A stretch of 60,102 bases of DNA from Nocardia miyunensis NBRC 108239. GTDB lineage: Bacteria; Actinomycetota; Actinomycetes; Mycobacteriales; Mycobacteriaceae. The notes beneath the pieces were generated by a model. That model ran no database searches. It worked only from the letters and a program-made list of their open reading frames with translations, and was not told the origin of the DNA. The DNA lies in the NCBI RefSeq assembly GCF_001613065.1, contig NZ_BDBQ01000098.1, positions 1 to 60,102 on the forward strand, read 5' to 3'. The stretch's first letter is position 1, and every line of letters begins with the position of its first letter. The position numbers were made by a program, and so were the translations under genes. Shown here piece after piece: positions 58,179-60,102 of this stretch.

Positions 58179-59561
58179 TTATGAGCTGACGCGGAACAGC
58201 GCGACGCCGTGTGCGGGGATATCGGCTGCCGCGATCCGGCCGCTGCTCGTCGTGGTCGTGTGGTTCCACACGTCACGCACGACAACCCTGCCCGAGGCCA
58301 ATCCCACTGCGGCAGGGGAGGTTTCGATGGAGGCGGGAGTGTCGGCGGTATTGCACAGCGCCACCGCGACCGAGCCGTCGGCAAGGCGTTTGACCACGAT
58401 CCGCTTGTCACCGGCCGGTTGGGTGACCTGGGCCACGAGCGGATCCTGGTCGATCGCGATGACCTCGCGATCAGTCAGCAACGCCCGTGTCCGCGCGTCC
58501 ATCGACCGCACGTCGTTACCCGCGATCAGCGGCGAGGACATCATCGCCCACAGGGACAACTGCGCCTTCTCCTCCACCGCTGTCAAACTCGGCATGCCAC
58601 GCAGCTGTGTCAGCGCCTGCGGCGACTGGCGCAGTGCGGCACCGAGCTGATCGGCCAGTTGCGGACTGATCCGACCCTGTTTGGCGTACATCTGCGGCAT
58701 TCCGTTGAGATGCGCTCCGAGGAACTCCGCCATCGAGATGCCGACCACCATCATGTCCGGGTCGCTCCAGTAACCGGGGCGGCTGTGCCCGACGACCCGC
58801 TGCGCCGCGCCGAGTTGATCGGCGACCCCGATGAAGCCGCGCAGATCGAAGCCACCGACGGTGATCTCGGGCAAAGTGTTGCGCCACAACGGAATCAGAT
58901 CGGAGGTGTTGCGGGTCATGTCCGCGACCCCGGACCAGTCGTAACGCACGCCCGCGGTCGGATCGTTGGAGCTGTTCGGATTGATGCTGTACACGATGTG
59001 ACGTCCGGTGTGGCGCAACGCATCCCGCATCGCGGAGAACACCCGGACCTGGTTGGCGTGGTCGGCGTCGGGAGCACACCAATCGTATTTCAGGAAGTCC
59101 ACGCCCCAGGCCGCGAAGGTGCGCGCGTCCTGTTCCTCGTGACCGAGGCTCGCGGTCGCGGCCGACTGACCACACATCTGGTTGTGCGGACTCGAGTACA
59201 ACCCCAACAGCATCCCGTGCTCATGGGCGTATTTCGCGAGCGCCGCCATGCCGTGCGGAAAGCGCTGCGGATCGGCCTGTAGGCCGCCCGCGGCATCGCG
59301 TTGCTCCGCGGCCCAACCGGCATCCAGATTCACGTACCGGTAACCGGCCGCGCGCATGCCCGAGGAGTCCAACGCGTCGATGGTCTCCTCGATCGTCTTC
59401 TCGTTCAGGGGAACTCCCGAATTCCAGGAGTTCCATCCCATCGGCGGCGCGACGGCCACGGAGACCGTAGCGGGGGCCGCGGCAGCCTCGGGTGTGACCG
59501 CGGCGATGGCACCGGCCGTCACCGTACAGATCAGTAGCTTCACGCTGCGCCGAATGCTCAC
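58179..59561 (-). CDS. Secreted GH27-type alpha-galactosidase (460 aa)
   Basis: Hydrolyses alpha-galactosides outside the cell. The GTG start at 59561, after AGGGG, gives a signal peptide SIRRSVKLLICTVTAGAIAAVTPEAAA. The GH27 barrel shows PPMGWNSWNSG, DFLKYDWCAPD with the nucleophile Asp, and YWSDPDMMVVG with the acid/base Asp. A C-terminal beta-sandwich follows (VVKRLADGSVAVALCNTAD). Length and order are normal. Transcribed alone. Confidence 0.92.
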   Translation of the reverse strand: MSIRRSVKLLICTVTAGAIAAVTPEAAAAPATVSVAVAPPMGWNSWNSGVPLNEKTIEETIDALDSSGMRAAGYRYVNLDAGWAAEQRDAAGGLQADPQRFPHGMAALAKYAHEHGMLLGLYSSPHNQMCGQSAATASLGHEEQDARTFAAWGVDFLKYDWCAPDADHANQVRVFSAMRDALRHTGRHIVYSINPNSSNDPTAGVRYDWSGVADMTRNTSDLIPLWRNTLPEITVGGFDLRGFIGVADQLGAAQRVVGHSRPGYWSDPDMMVVGISMAEFLGAHLNGMPQMYAKQGRISPQLADQLGAALRQSPQALTQLRGMPSLTAVEEKAQLSLWAMMSSPLIAGNDVRSMDARTRALLTDREVIAIDQDPLVAQVTQPAGDKRIVVKRLADGSVAVALCNTADTPASIETSPAAVGLASGRVVVRDVWNHTTTTSSGRIAAADIPAHGVALFRVSS

Positions 59562-60084
59562 ACGAACACCCCTGAGAATCCCGATTCCGAGCCCGACGGC
59601 CGCGCTGTGCTGATCATGATCGAATCTTGCGGCAAAACGGATACGAAACAAAGCCTGGCGCGACAACTTTCAGCCCACTGCCAGCAAGTTTCTCGAGAAC
59701 GTTCAGATCTCATCTCGGCACGACGCCCCTCCGCCGCCACAAGAACTCCCGATCCGACGGCACCTTCGAGCACCCGACAACTCCTTCGCTCTGGATTGGC
59801 CCCGCCGTGGCCACCGTATCACGCTCCTGAAATAAGGGACCTTGATCCTGTCCTACAGGATTACCAGATCGAACATCTCATCCATTCAATGGATTATGTC
59901 TCGTGTCACAGGACACACTCCCCGCATGCTGGGACCGCTATATCCACACCGAGGCGCTACGTCACGTGACTGCGTTCACCGCGACCGCGCCCTCGGTCCC
60001 AGGGCAGTACCCTGCGGCCCCGCACGGCAATTGCCATCACAATTACGTTGCACCGCAAGGTGATTCAATGAGGAGAACAACGAT
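59562..60084. other. Intergenic region with two palindromes near the right edge
   Basis: ATCCTGT-CCT-ACAGGAT (59845-59861) and ATCCATTCAATGGAT (59880-59894) are inverted repeats with seven-base arms. They lie in an A/T-rich patch upstream of a gene whose start is at 60085. No gene in between is convincing. Confidence 0.45.
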
Positions 60085-60102
60085 ATGCGTACTCGCGTAG
60101 CG
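60085..60102 (+). CDS. First codons of a gene that leaves the window
   Basis: ATGCGTACTCGCGTAGCG has GAGGAGA about 9 bases upstream and stays open to the edge. Only six codons can be seen, so the product is unknown; a signal peptide is possible. Confidence 0.4.

Noticed and set aside
1..60102. tRNA, rRNA, CRISPR arrays, insertion sequences or phage genes
   Set aside because: I looked for T-loop motifs, regular spaced repeats, transposase DDE or serine-recombinase motifs and integrase boxes, and found nothing convincing.

Overview
The window looks like chromosomal DNA from a high-GC mycolic-acid actinomycete, most likely Nocardia or a close relative. The evidence is the strong G/C third-position bias, an Lsr2 gene, a complete mycofactocin locus, many TetR/P450 pairs, a double-length FadE acyl-CoA dehydrogenase behind a KstR-type operator, a HelR helicase gene behind a rifamycin-associated element, and Nocardia-style small secreted proteins. 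I see no rRNA, tRNA, CRISPR array, insertion sequence or prophage. Gene remnants are scattered between the intact genes.

Layout. 1-5.9 kb: an alpha/beta hydrolase running off the left edge, a flavin monooxygenase divergent from a TetR gene across a symmetric four-half-site operator, an APH-type phosphotransferase, an alcohol dehydrogenase remnant and a secreted glycine-rich protein. 6.1-12.8 kb: an operon of MFS transporter, L-serine dehydratase and two M20 amidohydrolases, divergent from a double-length Lrp/AsnC regulator. 12.9-15.3 kb: a DapB-like oxidoreductase and a Tat-exported DAPG-hydrolase-like protein. 15.2-21.7 kb: the mycofactocin locus (mftR, then mftA-B-C-D-E, an SDR dehydrogenase, and mftF), almost all translationally coupled. 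21.6-24.6 kb: two unrecognised small proteins, an Rsm22-type methyltransferase and a TetR gene. 24.7-28.5 kb: a P450 and a fused acyl-CoA dehydrogenase with a KstR-type box. 28.6-33.8 kb: helR with its rifamycin-associated element, and a PadR-controlled pair of membrane protein and carotenoid oxygenase. 34.1-39.6 kb: a CFA-type methyltransferase, a PhyH dioxygenase, a repeat-rich membrane protein, the deleted remains of a ribosomal-protection tetracycline-resistance gene, and an ArsR-SRPBCC-DHFR-like operon with tandem palindromes upstream.

39.6-42.0 kb holds the most unusual set: a four-gene membrane operon with cytochrome-oxidase subunit III and IV homologues, no subunit I or II, and two paralogous multi-pass proteins. 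A TetR gene lies divergent to it. 42.9-47.7 kb: a P450 preceded by a 23-codon ORF with a strong ribosome binding site, its TetR regulator, a GyrI-like protein, a SnoaL-like protein and an MpaB-family oxygenase. 48-50.7 kb: lsr2, remnants of OsmC and enoyl-CoA hydratase genes, an aldo/keto reductase and an HTH regulator. 50.7-53.3 kb: a MarR-MFS-isochorismatase module. 53.4-60.1 kb: a CYP157-like P450 without the K-helix ExxR, a histidine kinase with two membrane blocks, a HAD hydrolase, a secreted GH27 alpha-galactosidase, and the first codons of a gene leaving the window.

The window reads as accessory redox and catabolic modules, each with its own local regulator. The mycofactocin genes would supply a redox cofactor for SDR-type dehydrogenases; the P450s, monooxygenase, carotenoid oxygenase and FadE protein point to lipid, steroid or terpenoid turnover; helR and the tetracycline-gene scar point to past or present antibiotic exposure.
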